Notes: a model not told the origin generated them from the sequence alone. Numbered from the stretch's first letter, positions 24,634-32,753 are shown. The stretch is DNA of 35,683 bases from Chloroflexota bacterium (GCA_030607875.1 JAUWJD010000039.1:1-35683), one strand, 5' to 3'. Program-made: numbers and translations.

Positions 24634-24639
24634 AGTATA
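24634..24639 (-). promoter_or_regulatory. -10 box placing transcription start at the ATG (leaderless candidate)
   Basis: Minus strand TATACT (24639-24634), then six bases CAAAGC, then ATG at 24627. The expected start point coincides with the A of ATG. The -35 region is poor. Confidence 0.45.
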
Positions 24640-24750
24640 CCCGAATTCTCAGGAATGCGAAAGAGTCCAATTGAAGCTGTGGCGCGATATCGGATAGCAG
24701 AGAGCAGAACTACTGTGTGTGCTTCTGTACGTGCGGTGTCGTGGGCCCAG

Positions 24751-25884
24751 CTAGGTTGTGCTGCTCATCCGGGCCAGGGCTTCCTGGGGTGAGAGAGGTT
24801 CTTCCGCGAGGCGCAGGTAGAGGTAGCGTGCTATGTCACGGACGATTGCGGCGAGGGGGATGCTCAGTAATACGCCGACGACGCCAGCCACCGCGCTGCC
24901 AAGAACGAGGATGATCATGGAGAGCGCTGGATGAAGCTTGACCGTTCCACGAGTGATTTGAGGCACCAATATGTAGTTCTCGACCTGCTGAACGGCAACA
25001 GCGAGCAGGATGACCCAGAACAGTTTTGAAGGTGAGGTAGCCAAAGTGACCACAATGATGGGAATTGCGGCGAGAATCGGGCCCAGCACAGGCACAATCT
25101 CAAGAACGCCGCTGATGGTGCCCAAAAGAAGAGCAAAGTCAATGCCGATAATCTCCAGGCCAATAGTGGACATAAGAGCGACAGCAAAACTGAGGATCAC
25201 TTGGCCGCGCAAGTAGGCGCTTAGCACGGCATCGATCAGTGCGCGGATACTGCGCACGTCCTCACGGTAGGGGGCAGGGATCAGCCTGTAGAACGAGGCC
25301 TCTATTTCTGGTTGGTCCCGCATGATGTAGAACATCCACAATGGGACAATGATCAGGCCCAGGACAAAGCTCACCGTGCCGAAGAGCACAGTGACGGTCT
25401 TGAGTACGCCAGCTTGTAGAGCGGTAATGAGGGACTGCAACGTATCTTGGATACTCTGTTCCAGCGGTTGGCGCATCTGTTCGGGCACAGCCTGGTTGTA
25501 CCTGTCCAGCCAAACCTGGACAACTTCAGGGGCTGCACTGTATACCTGGCTGGCGTAGTCGGGCAATCGCTGCCACAGGAAGCTCAGTTCCGTCACAACC
25601 AGAGGGATGACGACTGCCAGCAAACTGACAATGACGAACACGGCCAGGCCATAGACAACGAGCACTGCAAGACTCCGCGCTATGCGCCGCCCACGGGAGG
25701 CAGACCGCACTCGTGAGTCCAGCCAATTGATGAGCGGCAACATGATGTAAGCCAGAATACTGCCCAGGACAAAAGGCAACAAGGCTGCACGAGCCTGGTA
25801 CAGTAACGTCACTGTCAGCAGCAGCAGGGCCAATGTAAGCGCAGTGCGGTTGCGTTTCGTCTTTGACCAATTCATGGCGTCCAT
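24751..25884 (-). CDS. AI-2E family transporter (PF01594), 377 aa
   Basis: Typical eight-helix architecture: two N-terminal helices (TALTLALLLLTVTLLY, LLPFVLGSILAYIMLP), an amphipathic central segment (LPDYASQVYSAAPEVVQ), then AYLRGQVILSFAVALMSTIG, ISGVLEIVPVLGPILAAIPI and a C-terminal helix VAGVVGVLLSIPLAAIV. The PVLGPI motif is the family hallmark. Members export autoinducer-2 or exchange Na+/H+; the real substrate is unknown in most cases. No strong ribosome binding site marks the start; ATG 25884 or 25875 are equally possible, and the longer reading overlaps the glycosyltransferase gene. It follows that gene by 17 bases, so one operon is likely. Confidence 0.85.
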   Translation of the reverse strand: MDAMNWSKTKRNRTALTLALLLLTVTLLYQARAALLPFVLGSILAYIMLPLINWLDSRVRSASRGRRIARSLAVLVVYGLAVFVIVSLLAVVIPLVVTELSFLWQRLPDYASQVYSAAPEVVQVWLDRYNQAVPEQMRQPLEQSIQDTLQSLITALQAGVLKTVTVLFGTVSFVLGLIIVPLWMFYIMRDQPEIEASFYRLIPAPYREDVRSIRALIDAVLSAYLRGQVILSFAVALMSTIGLEIIGIDFALLLGTISGVLEIVPVLGPILAAIPIIVVTLATSPSKLFWVILLAVAVQQVENYILVPQITRGTVKLHPALSMIILVLGSAVAGVVGVLLSIPLAAIVRDIARYLYLRLAEEPLSPQEALARMSSTT

Positions 25885-25901
25885 AGTCGGCGGCTCGATT
25901 G

Positions 25902-26633
25902 TCAATTCTGTTCCGGTGATGATCTGCGTAGCTTGGGCTGGAGCACCAGTTGCTCCCACAGTCGCAGCAGATCACGCCCAACGCGAAGGATGCGTCGAAA
26001 GTTGAAGAACTGCGAACTGCCATAGACGCGATGGTAATGGTGAACAGGTGCCTCAGCAATGACAAAGCCAGCGTCCTGGATTTTCTTCATCATCTCTACG
26101 CAGATGACACCGCTGTTAGACTCCAGGTGCACCCGATCAAAAATGGTGCGGCGAATGAGGCGAAAGTCGCAATCCACATCACGCAACCGCAGTCCGAAGG
26201 CCAGCTTGACGATCCAGTGATAGGTGCGGCCGATCACCGTGCGATACCATGGATCGGAACGGCTGATCTTGTAGCCATTTACCATGTCCACCCCGTCAAT
26301 CAGCGCAGGGTACAGTACCCGCAGTTCACGCGCGTCGTACTGAGCATCTCCGTCGGTATAGAAAATCAGTTCCTTTGTAGCGCTGCTGAAGCCGGTGCGC
26401 AGGGCGCCACCATAGCCCCTGTTCTGTTCATGGTGGATGATGCGCACTTCCTCGTAGACCCTGGCCAGTTCATCCAAGAGCTGGGGTGTGTAGTCCGCAC
26501 TTCCATCGTTAATGACGATGATCTCGTAATCGTCGGTCAGCTCTCGCACCGTCAGCAAGGCGGAAATCACCATGCTGGCGATCGTTCCTCCGTCGTTGTA
26601 GGCGGGAAAGAATATCGAGATGCTTTTTGCCAT
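25902..26633 (-). CDS. Glycosyltransferase family 2 (dolichyl-phosphate-mannose-synthase-like)
   Basis: GT-A fold enzyme that probably transfers a sugar from a nucleotide sugar to a polyprenyl phosphate. Visible: SIFFPAYNDGGTIASMV, IIVINDGSADYTPQLLDEL, NRGYGGALRTGFSSA, the D-x-D-like FYTDGDAQYD, and DVDCDFRLIRR. No C-terminal membrane helices are present. 243 residues. ATG 26633 has TTAGGAGACCAC in front, with the upstream gene's TAG inside that region, so the two are tightly linked. With the DegT aminotransferase it suggests attachment of an amino-sugar or rhamnose to a lipid carrier. Confidence 0.88.
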   Translation of the reverse strand: MAKSISIFFPAYNDGGTIASMVISALLTVRELTDDYEIIVINDGSADYTPQLLDELARVYEEVRIIHHEQNRGYGGALRTGFSSATKELIFYTDGDAQYDARELRVLYPALIDGVDMVNGYKISRSDPWYRTVIGRTYHWIVKLAFGLRLRDVDCDFRLIRRTIFDRVHLESNSGVICVEMMKKIQDAGFVIAEAPVHHYHRVYGSSQFFNFRRILRVGRDLLRLWEQLVLQPKLRRSSPEQN

Positions 26634-26641
26634 GTGGTCTC

Positions 26642-27739
26642 CTAATGGTGCCAGCCCATGACGTGAGCTGCAATCTGGCGAACTTTGGCGTCCGTCAGTT
26701 CTGGATAGACAGGCAAAGAGAGAACCTGCTCGGCACAGCGCTCAGCCACAGGAAAAGAACCTCGGCGCAGGTTCAGCCAGCGGTAGGCGCCCTGCAGGTG
26801 AATGGGAGTGGGATAATGGATCGCTGTTTGCACTCCCCGCTCGGCAAGGTGCTTCTGCAATTCATCCCGCTCCTTGCAGCGGACCACGTACAAGTGGTAG
26901 ACATGTGTGGCGTCAGGTATTTCGACGGGCGGGTCCACTTCGCTGTCACCCAGAAGCGCAGTATAGAGCGCTGCGATATGTTGGCGCCGGTGATTCCACT
27001 TTTCCAGGTAGCGCAGTTTGACGCGTAGTATCGCTGCCTGCAATTCGTCGAGACGGCTGTTCACTCCGATGAGTTGGTGATCATAGCGCGTTTTCTGACC
27101 ACCGTTGCGCAGCATACGCAGTTTCTCAGCAATCTCCGGGTTGTTGGTAATCACCATACCGCCGTCACCGAAGGCGCCCAGGTTCTTGCTGGGGTAAAAG
27201 CTGAAGCACCCAACGTCACCAAGCGTGCCTGTCCTGTGGCCTTTGTACGAGGTCCCGTGTGCTTGTGCTGCATCTTCAATTACAAGGAGATCGTGCTTGC
27301 GCGCAGCGGACAGAATAGGCTCCATAGCTGCCGGTTGGCCGTAGAGATGGACGGGCATGATGGCCTTGGTGCGAGGCCCAATGGCATCTTCCAGCTTTCG
27401 TGGATCGATATTGTAGGTGTCAGCATCAATATCGATGAAGGTGGGTATGGCTCCCGCTGCGGAAATCGCCAAGGCGGTGAACGTCGCGCTGAGGGGCGAT
27501 GTGATTACTTCATCGCCGGGCCCCACGCCACAGGCCATCAGCGCTAGTTGCAGCGCGTCAGTGCCATTGCCGACGCCTACGGCAAAGGCCGCGTCACAAT
27601 AGGCCGCGAACTCGGTTTCGAATGCTGAAACATTCTTTCCCAGGATGAACCAACCCTCGTCGAGCACAGATTGAATCGCCTGATCCAGTTCTATCTTGAT
27701 CGCCTGGTATTGCAGTTTGAGATCGCCAAAGGGAATCAC
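26642..27739 (-). CDS. DegT/DnrJ/EryC1/StrS family sugar aminotransferase (365 aa)
   Basis: PLP-dependent enzyme aminating a nucleotide-linked keto sugar. Visible: IPFGDLKLQYQAIKIEL, VGVGNGTDALQLALMACGVG, PVHLYGQPAAMEPI, VIEDAAQAHGTSY, the Schiff-base Lys in FSFYPSKNLGAFGDGG, and NSRLDELQAAILRVKL. Which keto sugar is used is open; GDP-4-keto-6-deoxymannose from Gmd would give GDP-perosamine. GTG 27739 is chosen since GGGAGG lies ten bases upstream and the promoter at 27773-27801 puts the transcription start downstream of the alternative ATG (27790). Confidence 0.9.
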   Translation of the reverse strand: MIPFGDLKLQYQAIKIELDQAIQSVLDEGWFILGKNVSAFETEFAAYCDAAFAVGVGNGTDALQLALMACGVGPGDEVITSPLSATFTALAISAAGAIPTFIDIDADTYNIDPRKLEDAIGPRTKAIMPVHLYGQPAAMEPILSAARKHDLLVIEDAAQAHGTSYKGHRTGTLGDVGCFSFYPSKNLGAFGDGGMVITNNPEIAEKLRMLRNGGQKTRYDHQLIGVNSRLDELQAAILRVKLRYLEKWNHRRQHIAALYTALLGDSEVDPPVEIPDATHVYHLYVVRCKERDELQKHLAERGVQTAIHYPTPIHLQGAYRWLNLRRGSFPVAERCAEQVLSLPVYPELTDAKVRQIAAHVMGWHH

Positions 27740-27772
27740 TGTGAGAATGCCTCCCGGGCCAATCTTGCACCG

Positions 27773-27801
27773 ATTATAATCTATCTCCAATGGACTGCCA
27801 A
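27773..27801 (-). promoter_or_regulatory. Promoter of the aminotransferase-glycosyltransferase-transporter operon
   Basis: Minus strand: TTGGCA (27801-27796), 17-base spacer, TATAAT (27778-27773). Start about 27766, leader about 27 bases. It settles the start codon of the aminotransferase. Confidence 0.85.
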
Positions 27802-27876
27802 CTCTACCTGGCTTTGGGAAGTATAGCAGCCCCAGCTTTCGGCTGGATGAAGATACACGTTCTCAGGCATGGAGAT

Positions 27877-28677
27877 TTATTCATCTCCGTCCGGGTAGAG
27901 CAACGCAAGGCACTTCTCTATCATCTCGTCGAGCGCTGGCCCAGGTTCATCTGCGTGCAACACCAGGTGGGACAAGAACTCGACATTGCCGGCTGGGCCG
28001 CGCAATGGCGAGGTGATCACTCCGTTGACCCGCAGACCATTGGACGCTGCCCATTCCAGGACATCGTACAGAACTGCACGGTGCACGGTCGGGTCCTTGA
28101 CCACACCCCCCTTGCCCACCTGCTTCCGGCCAGCCTCAAACTGAGGTTTTATCAGAGCAATGATCTGTCCCCTGGGTGTGAGAAGTTGCTGCACAGCCGG
28201 TAGTATCAGCTTCAGTGAGATGAAGGACACATCTATAGTCGCCACGTCAACGGGTTCAGACAGTGCGGTCAGGTAGCGTGCGTTGACACGTTCCATGATC
28301 ACCACACGCGGATCCTGGCGCAGTTTCCATGCCAGTTGTCCGTAGCCCACATCAATGGCATAAACGCGAGCGGCCCCACGCTGCAGCAGGCAATCGGTAA
28401 AACCGCCTGTGGATGCGCCTATGTCCGCGGCTACCCTGCCCTGTACGTCAATGACAAAGGCATTCAGAGCGGCCTCCAGCTTCAGGCCGCCTCGGCTGAC
28501 GTAGGCGAGCTTTTTCTTAATCGTTATCTCCGCTGCAGTGGGCACACGCGTGCCGGGTTTGTCAATGACCTGGCCATTGACCAGCACTTGTGCGGCCATG
28601 ATCATTCGTCGGGCACGCTCCCGGCTTTCGGCCAGTCCACATTTATGAAGCAAAACGTCCAGGCGCTCTTTTTCCAC
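27877..28677 (-). CDS. tlyA: TlyA-family 16S/23S rRNA 2'-O-methyltransferase / hemolysin A-like
   Basis: An N-terminal S4 RNA-binding domain ([33 protein letters not shown]) is followed by an FtsJ-type methyltransferase: [14 protein letters not shown] motif [31 protein letters not shown] and [11 protein letters not shown]. The K-D-K-E catalytic set of 2'-O-ribose methyltransferases is compatible (Lys in GGLKLE, Asp in TIDVS, Lys in LIKPQFE). In mycobacteria TlyA methylates both ribosomal RNAs. GTG 28677 lies six bases after a TATTCT -10 box and has no Shine-Dalgarno, so the mRNA may be leaderless. 266 residues, normal. Confidence 0.92.
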   Translation of the reverse strand: MEKERLDVLLHKCGLAESRERARRMIMAAQVLVNGQVIDKPGTRVPTAAEITIKKKLAYVSRGGLKLEAALNAFVIDVQGRVAADIGASTGGFTDCLLQRGAARVYAIDVGYGQLAWKLRQDPRVVIMERVNARYLTALSEPVDVATIDVSFISLKLILPAVQQLLTPRGQIIALIKPQFEAGRKQVGKGGVVKDPTVHRAVLYDVLEWAASNGLRVNGVITSPLRGPAGNVEFLSHLVLHADEPGPALDEMIEKCLALLYPDGDE

Positions 28678-28683
28678 GGGCTT

Positions 28684-28712
28684 AGAATAGGCATAGTTCG
28701 AGGAGAAGTCAA
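28684..28712 (-). promoter_or_regulatory. tlyA promoter (half of a divergent pair)
   Basis: Minus strand: TTGACT (28712-28707), 17-base spacer, TATTCT (28689-28684). The transcription start is predicted at the G of the tlyA GTG. Confidence 0.75.
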
Positions 28713-28713
28713 G

Positions 28714-28742
28714 TTGACTAGTGCCTGGGAATGGGTTATCAT
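28714..28742 (+). promoter_or_regulatory. Promoter of the UbiA-family gene (other half of the divergent pair)
   Basis: Plus strand: TTGACT (28714-28719), 17-base spacer, TATCAT (28737-28742). Its -35 box is separated by one base from the tlyA -35 box, forming the palindrome AGTCAA-G-TTGACT. Leader about 28 bases to ATG 28777. Confidence 0.7.
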
Positions 28743-28776
28743 AGCTGGAATTCTATACAGGGGGGATACTTTTGAC

Positions 28777-29646
28777 ATGCTCGCTCAGCTATTGAAAACG
28801 ATGAGACCCAAGCAGTGGACGAAGAACGTCTTTGTGCTGGCGGCGTTGGTGTTTGACACCAAGCTAGTCGCACCTCTTTTTCTGCTCAAGGCATTCTCGG
28901 CCTTTGTGCTTTTCTGCGCCATCAGCAGTGCGGTTTATCTAATCAACGACCTGGCGGATATGGAGAAGGATCGCCAACACCCTGCCAAACGCAATCGTCC
29001 CTTGGCCTCTGGGCAGCTGGCTCCGAGAGTGGCAGTGGTTGCTGCAGTGGTCCTGATCATTGCCTCCATGCTGCTTTCCTACCTGCTTGACACATCGTTC
29101 GCAGCCTTTGCTGCTGCCTATCTGATATTGATGGTTTTCTATTCTTTCTGGCTGAAGAACATCGTTCTCGTGGATGTGTTCGTAGTGGCAGCAGGATTCG
29201 TGTTGCGCGTGGCTGCGGGAGCCGCGGTCGTGCAGGCTGAACGCTTTTCACCGTGGCTCTATCTCTGCACGCTGTTTTTGGCACTGTTCATTGCCATCAG
29301 CAAGAGACGCCACGAATTGGTGCTGCTCAATGAGAACGCCAATGCCCATCGCAGCATATTCGATGAGTACAGTGTGCCTTTGCTTGACGACATGATTCGC
29401 CTGGTCACAACTGCCACCGCCATGGCTTATTCCCTCTACACGTTCTCCGCCTCCAACTTGCCCAAGAACCGTGCTATGATGCTGACCATTCCCTTTGTCC
29501 TGTATGGGCTGTTTCGCTATATGTATCTGATCCACATCAAGGGCGAAGGCGGAGCACCCGAGGAACTGATTCTCGAGGACAAGCCTCTTCTGCTGGCGGT
29601 CGTTTTGTGGGCAGTGTCAGCTGTCGCGATTCTATACTTGTTCTAG
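28777..29646 (+). CDS. UbiA-family decaprenyl-phosphate phosphoribosyltransferase-like protein (289 aa)
   Basis: Polytopic membrane enzyme of the UbiA superfamily. The first Asp-rich motif is NDLADMEKDRQHPAKRNRPL with ASG, the exact pattern of decaprenyl-phosphate phosphoribosyltransferase (DPPR synthase, Rv3806c-like), which joins PRPP to a polyprenyl phosphate. RPKQWTKNVFVLAALVF at the N-terminus and KRRHELVLLNENANAHR in the second conserved loop also match. In actinobacteria the product feeds arabinan synthesis; in Chloroflexota the end use is not established. The frame is open much further upstream, but that part overlaps tlyA and the promoter. GGGGGGAT lies ten bases before ATG 28777. 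Confidence 0.85.
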   Translation: MLAQLLKTMRPKQWTKNVFVLAALVFDTKLVAPLFLLKAFSAFVLFCAISSAVYLINDLADMEKDRQHPAKRNRPLASGQLAPRVAVVAAVVLIIASMLLSYLLDTSFAAFAAAYLILMVFYSFWLKNIVLVDVFVVAAGFVLRVAAGAAVVQAERFSPWLYLCTLFLALFIAISKRRHELVLLNENANAHRSIFDEYSVPLLDDMIRLVTTATAMAYSLYTFSASNLPKNRAMMLTIPFVLYGLFRYMYLIHIKGEGGAPEELILEDKPLLLAVVLWAVSAVAILYLF

Positions 29647-29689
29647 GTTCGGTTCCCGCTGCACAGTTTGTGCAATGTGAGGCCTGAAT

Positions 29690-31018
29690 ATGGCAAAGCC
29701 TCTGGTGGCGCTTGTAGGTCGCCAAAATGTGGGCAAGTCCGCCTTGTTCAATCGCATCGTGGGGCGGCGACTGGCTATTGTTGAGGACCTGCCAGGCACG
29801 ACACGCGATCGTCTCTATGCTGATGCGCAGTGGCAGGGCCGGGTTTTTGCGCTGGTGGACACCGGTGGGCTGGTTCTGGGCACAGATGACGATCTGCTCA
29901 TTCGCGTGCGCATGCAGGCGCAGCAGGCAATTGCCGATGCCGACGTGATCATTTTTGTCACCGATGTGTTGGATGGCGTTACCCCTACCGATGCAGAAGT
30001 GGCGGATCTGTTGCGTCGTGCGCACAAGCCCATCATCTTGGTGGCCAACAAGGCGGATAACGAGCAGCGGCGCATGGCAGCAGTCGATTTCTATTCCCTG
30101 GGACTGGGTGAAGTGCACGCCATATCGGCCTTGCATGGTACCGGTGTGGCAGATGTGCTGGATGCCGTGGTTGTCTCGTTCCGGCAGATGAGGGAAAAAG
30201 AGGAAGAAGCAGAGGCCATCAAGATTGCCATCGCAGGACGGACCAATGTCGGCAAGTCTAGCCTGCTCAACGCCTTGCTTCGTGAAGAACGGGCTATTGT
30301 CAGCCCCGTGGCGGGCACGACCCGAGATGCCACTGATACCTCCCTGCAATGGTATGGGCAGCGGCTGGTACTCATCGACACAGCAGGCATTCGTAAACGT
30401 GGCAGAGTGATTCCGGGTGTGGAGAAGTACAGCGTCTTGCGGGCGCTCAAAGCGATAGACCGGGCCGATGTCGTATTGCTGGTGATTGATGCCAGCGAAA
30501 GGGTGGCGGCTCAAGATGCGCACGTTGCCGGCTATGTCCTGGAGGCGAGCAAGAGCGTCGTGGTCGTCATGAATAAGTGGGATTTGGTGCCCAAGGACCA
30601 TACAACGATGGACGCTCACAGGGACCGTGTGCGGGCTCAGCTCAAGTTCATTCCGTACGCGCCTGTCGTGTTTGTGTCGGCCTTGACGCGACAGCGTGTG
30701 GATCGGGTGTTGGAGACTGCGGTTCGGGTCTACCAGCAGCGCTACCAGCGCATACCCACCGGGGAACTCAATGAGATCATGCAGGAGTCCGTTGCCCGCC
30801 ATCATCCTCCATCGAAGGCAGGCAAACGGCTCTCTTTCTACTACGCCACGCAACCCACGGTAGACCCACCCACACTGGTGTTTTTCGTGAACGACAGCCG
30901 GCTGGTGCATTTCTCCTACGAAAGGTATCTTGAGAATCGCATCCGTGAGCGTTGGGGTTTTGAAGGCACCCCGCTGCGATTGCGCTTCCAAGGGCGTGAG
31001 AAGAAAGGCATGAAGTAG
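29690..31018 (+). CDS. der: Ribosome biogenesis GTPase Der (EngA)
   Basis: Two tandem GTPase domains and a KH-like C-terminal domain, required for 50S assembly. First domain: VALVGRQNVGKSALFNRIV, DLPGTTRDR, VDTGG, NKAD. Second domain: IAGRTNVGKSSLLNALL, PVAGTTRDATD, IDTAGIRKRG, MNKWD. The KH-like domain ends FFVNDSRLVHFSYERYLENR and IRERWGFEGTPLRLRF. 442 residues is normal. It follows the UbiA-family gene by 43 bases and is probably in the same transcript. A GTGAGG site stands before the ATG. Confidence 0.95.
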   Translation: MAKPLVALVGRQNVGKSALFNRIVGRRLAIVEDLPGTTRDRLYADAQWQGRVFALVDTGGLVLGTDDDLLIRVRMQAQQAIADADVIIFVTDVLDGVTPTDAEVADLLRRAHKPIILVANKADNEQRRMAAVDFYSLGLGEVHAISALHGTGVADVLDAVVVSFRQMREKEEEAEAIKIAIAGRTNVGKSSLLNALLREERAIVSPVAGTTRDATDTSLQWYGQRLVLIDTAGIRKRGRVIPGVEKYSVLRALKAIDRADVVLLVIDASERVAAQDAHVAGYVLEASKSVVVVMNKWDLVPKDHTTMDAHRDRVRAQLKFIPYAPVVFVSALTRQRVDRVLETAVRVYQQRYQRIPTGELNEIMQESVARHHPPSKAGKRLSFYYATQPTVDPPTLVFFVNDSRLVHFSYERYLENRIRERWGFEGTPLRLRFQGREKKGMK

Positions 31019-31037
31019 TGCGCGGCGTGGAGACGAA

Positions 31038-31400
31038 TTGTGGGACAGGGTCATCCGTTGTGTTTTTCTACTGCTCATAGTTCTAGCCATCTTGGCTCCT
31101 GTTCCGCGGCTGCGACCTGTACAGGCACCAAACCCTACTGGGAACCTGGAGCAGGTGGATGGTGTGAGCATCATTCACTTGCAAGGTGACCCTCATGAGA
31201 TGGGACTACAGCAAGGCACCTTGTTGCGTGACTCATTGAGAGAGCTTGTCAGGGACTACCTCTACGGGCACATCATCGCTGACTGCGGTGCTTCACGCTT
31301 TGGTCTGCTGAACCAGGCACGTCTTCTCGATAAGGAAGTGCCGGATGACCTGTGCCGCGAGATGCAAGGTATTGCTGAGGGAGCTAACCTATCTTGTTAG
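31038..31400 (+). pseudogene. Truncated C45/NtN-type peptidase or acyltransferase (N-terminal part only)
   Basis: Starts 20 bases after der with TTG behind GGAGACGAA. A signal peptide (CVFLLLIVLAILAPVP) is followed by VSIIHLQGDPHEMGLQQGTL and LDKEVPDDLCREMQGIAEGA. This is the start of C45/acyl-CoA:6-APA acyltransferase-like proteins, which continue to an autocatalytic Cys and a further 200-odd residues. Here the frame stops after NLSC at 31400 where the active-site region would begin. The next codons read NALLCI without family continuation, and a palindromic element starts at 31427. I read it as a broken gene, though a short secreted protein cannot be excluded. Confidence 0.65.
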
Positions 31401-31426
31401 AATGCATTGCTGTGTATTGCTCCTCA

Positions 31427-31484
31427 ATCGCTGAATTCAGATGCCCCCTCTCATGTGGGGATTCGATAATCTGAGTTTAGCGAT
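31427..31484. repeat. 58-bp palindromic element behind the truncated peptidase gene
   Basis: ATCGCTGAATTCAGAT (31427-31442) pairs with ATCTGAGTTTAGCGAT (31469-31484) over 16 positions with two wobble pairs; inside, CCCC pairs with GGGG. TGAGTTTAGCGATC resembles the TTGAGTCTAGCGATC module of copies D and E. The rest of the gap 31401-31650 holds the promoter and operator-like dyad listed next and no gene. Confidence 0.6.
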
Positions 31485-31575
31485 CTATGCACCGCGCAGT
31501 AGATTCGGCCCCCGTCACAGCATACCGCCCAAAGTTCCCTCTATGGAACCGTCGAAAGATACCGTAAGGATACTG

Positions 31576-31606
31576 TTGGGCGACCCAAATGCAATGCAGG
31601 TATGCT
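31576..31606 (+). promoter_or_regulatory. Candidate promoter of the class II aldolase-like gene
   Basis: TTGGGC (31576-31581), 19-base spacer, TATGCT (31601-31606). Both boxes are weak. TTGGGCGACCCAA is itself a small dyad over the -35, as an operator would be. Confidence 0.4.
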
Positions 31607-31614
31607 AGACTTTC

Positions 31615-31638
31615 AACAAATCAGTGTGCTGATTTGTT
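31615..31638 (+). promoter_or_regulatory. 10-bp perfect inverted repeat abutting the Shine-Dalgarno
   Basis: AACAAATCAG, loop TGTG, CTGATTTGTT, immediately followed by CAGGAGGCTGAA and the ATG at 31651. By position (just after the predicted transcription start) it may be an operator, or an RNA hairpin that limits access to the ribosome binding site. Confidence 0.6.
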
Positions 31639-31650
31639 CAGGAGGCTGAA

Positions 31651-32337
31651 ATGACCAGGGAATCTGCAGTTCAAGTGCCTGTAGAGGCCATAATTGAGAT
31701 CGAGGACGACATCAGGGCTCGCCTGGCTCAGCAGGTCCTTTCTGCGTGCGATGAAATGGCCAGCTCAGGCGTGTTCAGTGCGAGCGCAGGGGAAGTGAGC
31801 GTGCGGATACCTGATGCAGACAGCATCCTCATCACGCCGCACGTTTCCTTTGTGCAGCAATTGACACCCCGCAAGCTTCTCGAAATAACGCTGGATGGTC
31901 GGATCCTGCGCAAACGAGCGCGTCCGAGTATCTCGGCACAGATGCATTTGGAAATCTACAAACGGCGGCCAGATGTCAAGGCTGTAGTGCACTGTCATGC
32001 AGCTTTCGCAATTGTGCTGGGTATCTGTGATCTGCCGATACCGCCGGTGACTTTTGATGCGATTCCTTTCTCGGAGGTCCCTCGAGTGTCTGCCGATACT
32101 GTGGCCACGCACCAATGGCCCCACGAGGTAGCGGTGACGTTGGCTGACGGTGCGCTGGCTGCTCTACTGTGTCACGATGGCATGGTCACGGTAGGAGTGG
32201 ATCTACGGCAGGCGGTCAGACGGGCACTGGCGCTGGAAGACACGGCACGCATCCTGGTTCTTGCCCATTTGTTGCAGAAGGTACCACGTGCCCTACCGCC
32301 AGAAGTGGTGGAGGTTCTCAAGCAGGTACAGTTGTGA
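31651..32337 (+). CDS. Class II aldolase/adducin family protein with altered active site (228 aa)
   Basis: Fold markers of the fuculose/rhamnulose aldolase family: SGVFSASAGEVSVRI, RPSISAQMHLEIYKRRPDVK, AVVHCHAAFAIVLG and LLCHDGMVTVG. The metal-binding H-x-H (HCH) and third His (CHDG) remain. However, the usual G-N-x-S phosphate loop reads GEVS, and the catalytic Glu normally in P-S-S-E is Ser in PSISAQ by my alignment. It may therefore be a non-aldolase member. ATG 31651 has CAGGAGGCTGAA in front. It appears monocistronic. Confidence 0.8.
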   Translation: MTRESAVQVPVEAIIEIEDDIRARLAQQVLSACDEMASSGVFSASAGEVSVRIPDADSILITPHVSFVQQLTPRKLLEITLDGRILRKRARPSISAQMHLEIYKRRPDVKAVVHCHAAFAIVLGICDLPIPPVTFDAIPFSEVPRVSADTVATHQWPHEVAVTLADGALAALLCHDGMVTVGVDLRQAVRRALALEDTARILVLAHLLQKVPRALPPEVVEVLKQVQL

Positions 32338-32397
32338 AGGCCGCCTGACGAGCTGCGGGCGTTGGGTGAGGTCTGCCGGAGGCGGATTCACGTTTCG

Positions 32398-32750
32398 CTA
32401 CTCAGTGGCCGTGGTCAGTTGCAGTTCTACTGCCACAACACCCCAGGACTCCTTTGGGGATGGATAGATCGAACGCAGGGCGGACAGCAGTTCTTCGACA
32501 GGCAAGTGCGGGGCAATTGTGCTTGCAACTTCGGCTTCCAGGAGTTCATCGAAACTGTGGCATAGGCTATCTGGCGGATGGTAACCGGATAGCAGTCGTT
32601 CAAGCGGATCACATCGCCCACCTTCAGGTGCAAGATGTTGGGATAGCCGACGCGTACTTCTACTGTCTTCTCATCGCGTGGGATCTGCTCTGGATGCTCT
32701 TCTTTGACCCACAGTCTTCTGGTCACAGTCTTGCGCCTCGATAGATGCAA
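32398..32750 (-). pseudogene. ASCH-domain protein gene, frameshifted
   Basis: The first frame reads RRKTVTRRLWVKEEHPEQI, KTVEVRVGYPNILHLKVGDV and RLNDCYPVTIRQIAYATVS, a typical ASCH/PUA-like RNA-binding domain. Near 32560 it slips; the correct continuation is in another frame, FDELLEAEVASTIAPHLPVE, ELLSALRSIYPSPKESWG and VVAVELQL, to a TAG at 32398. No good start codon or Shine-Dalgarno precedes it (TTG at 32750 is the earliest that keeps the frame). One base-level indel separates it from a complete gene, so it is a recent pseudogene or a sequence error. Confidence 0.75.
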
Positions 32751-32753
32751 AGG

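Noticed and set aside
29537-31174. A 545-codon open frame on the minus strand across der
   Set aside because: It is fully antisense to the unmistakable der gene, has a Cys/His-rich composition without domains, and lacks a ribosome binding site; it is a shadow of GC-skewed codons.
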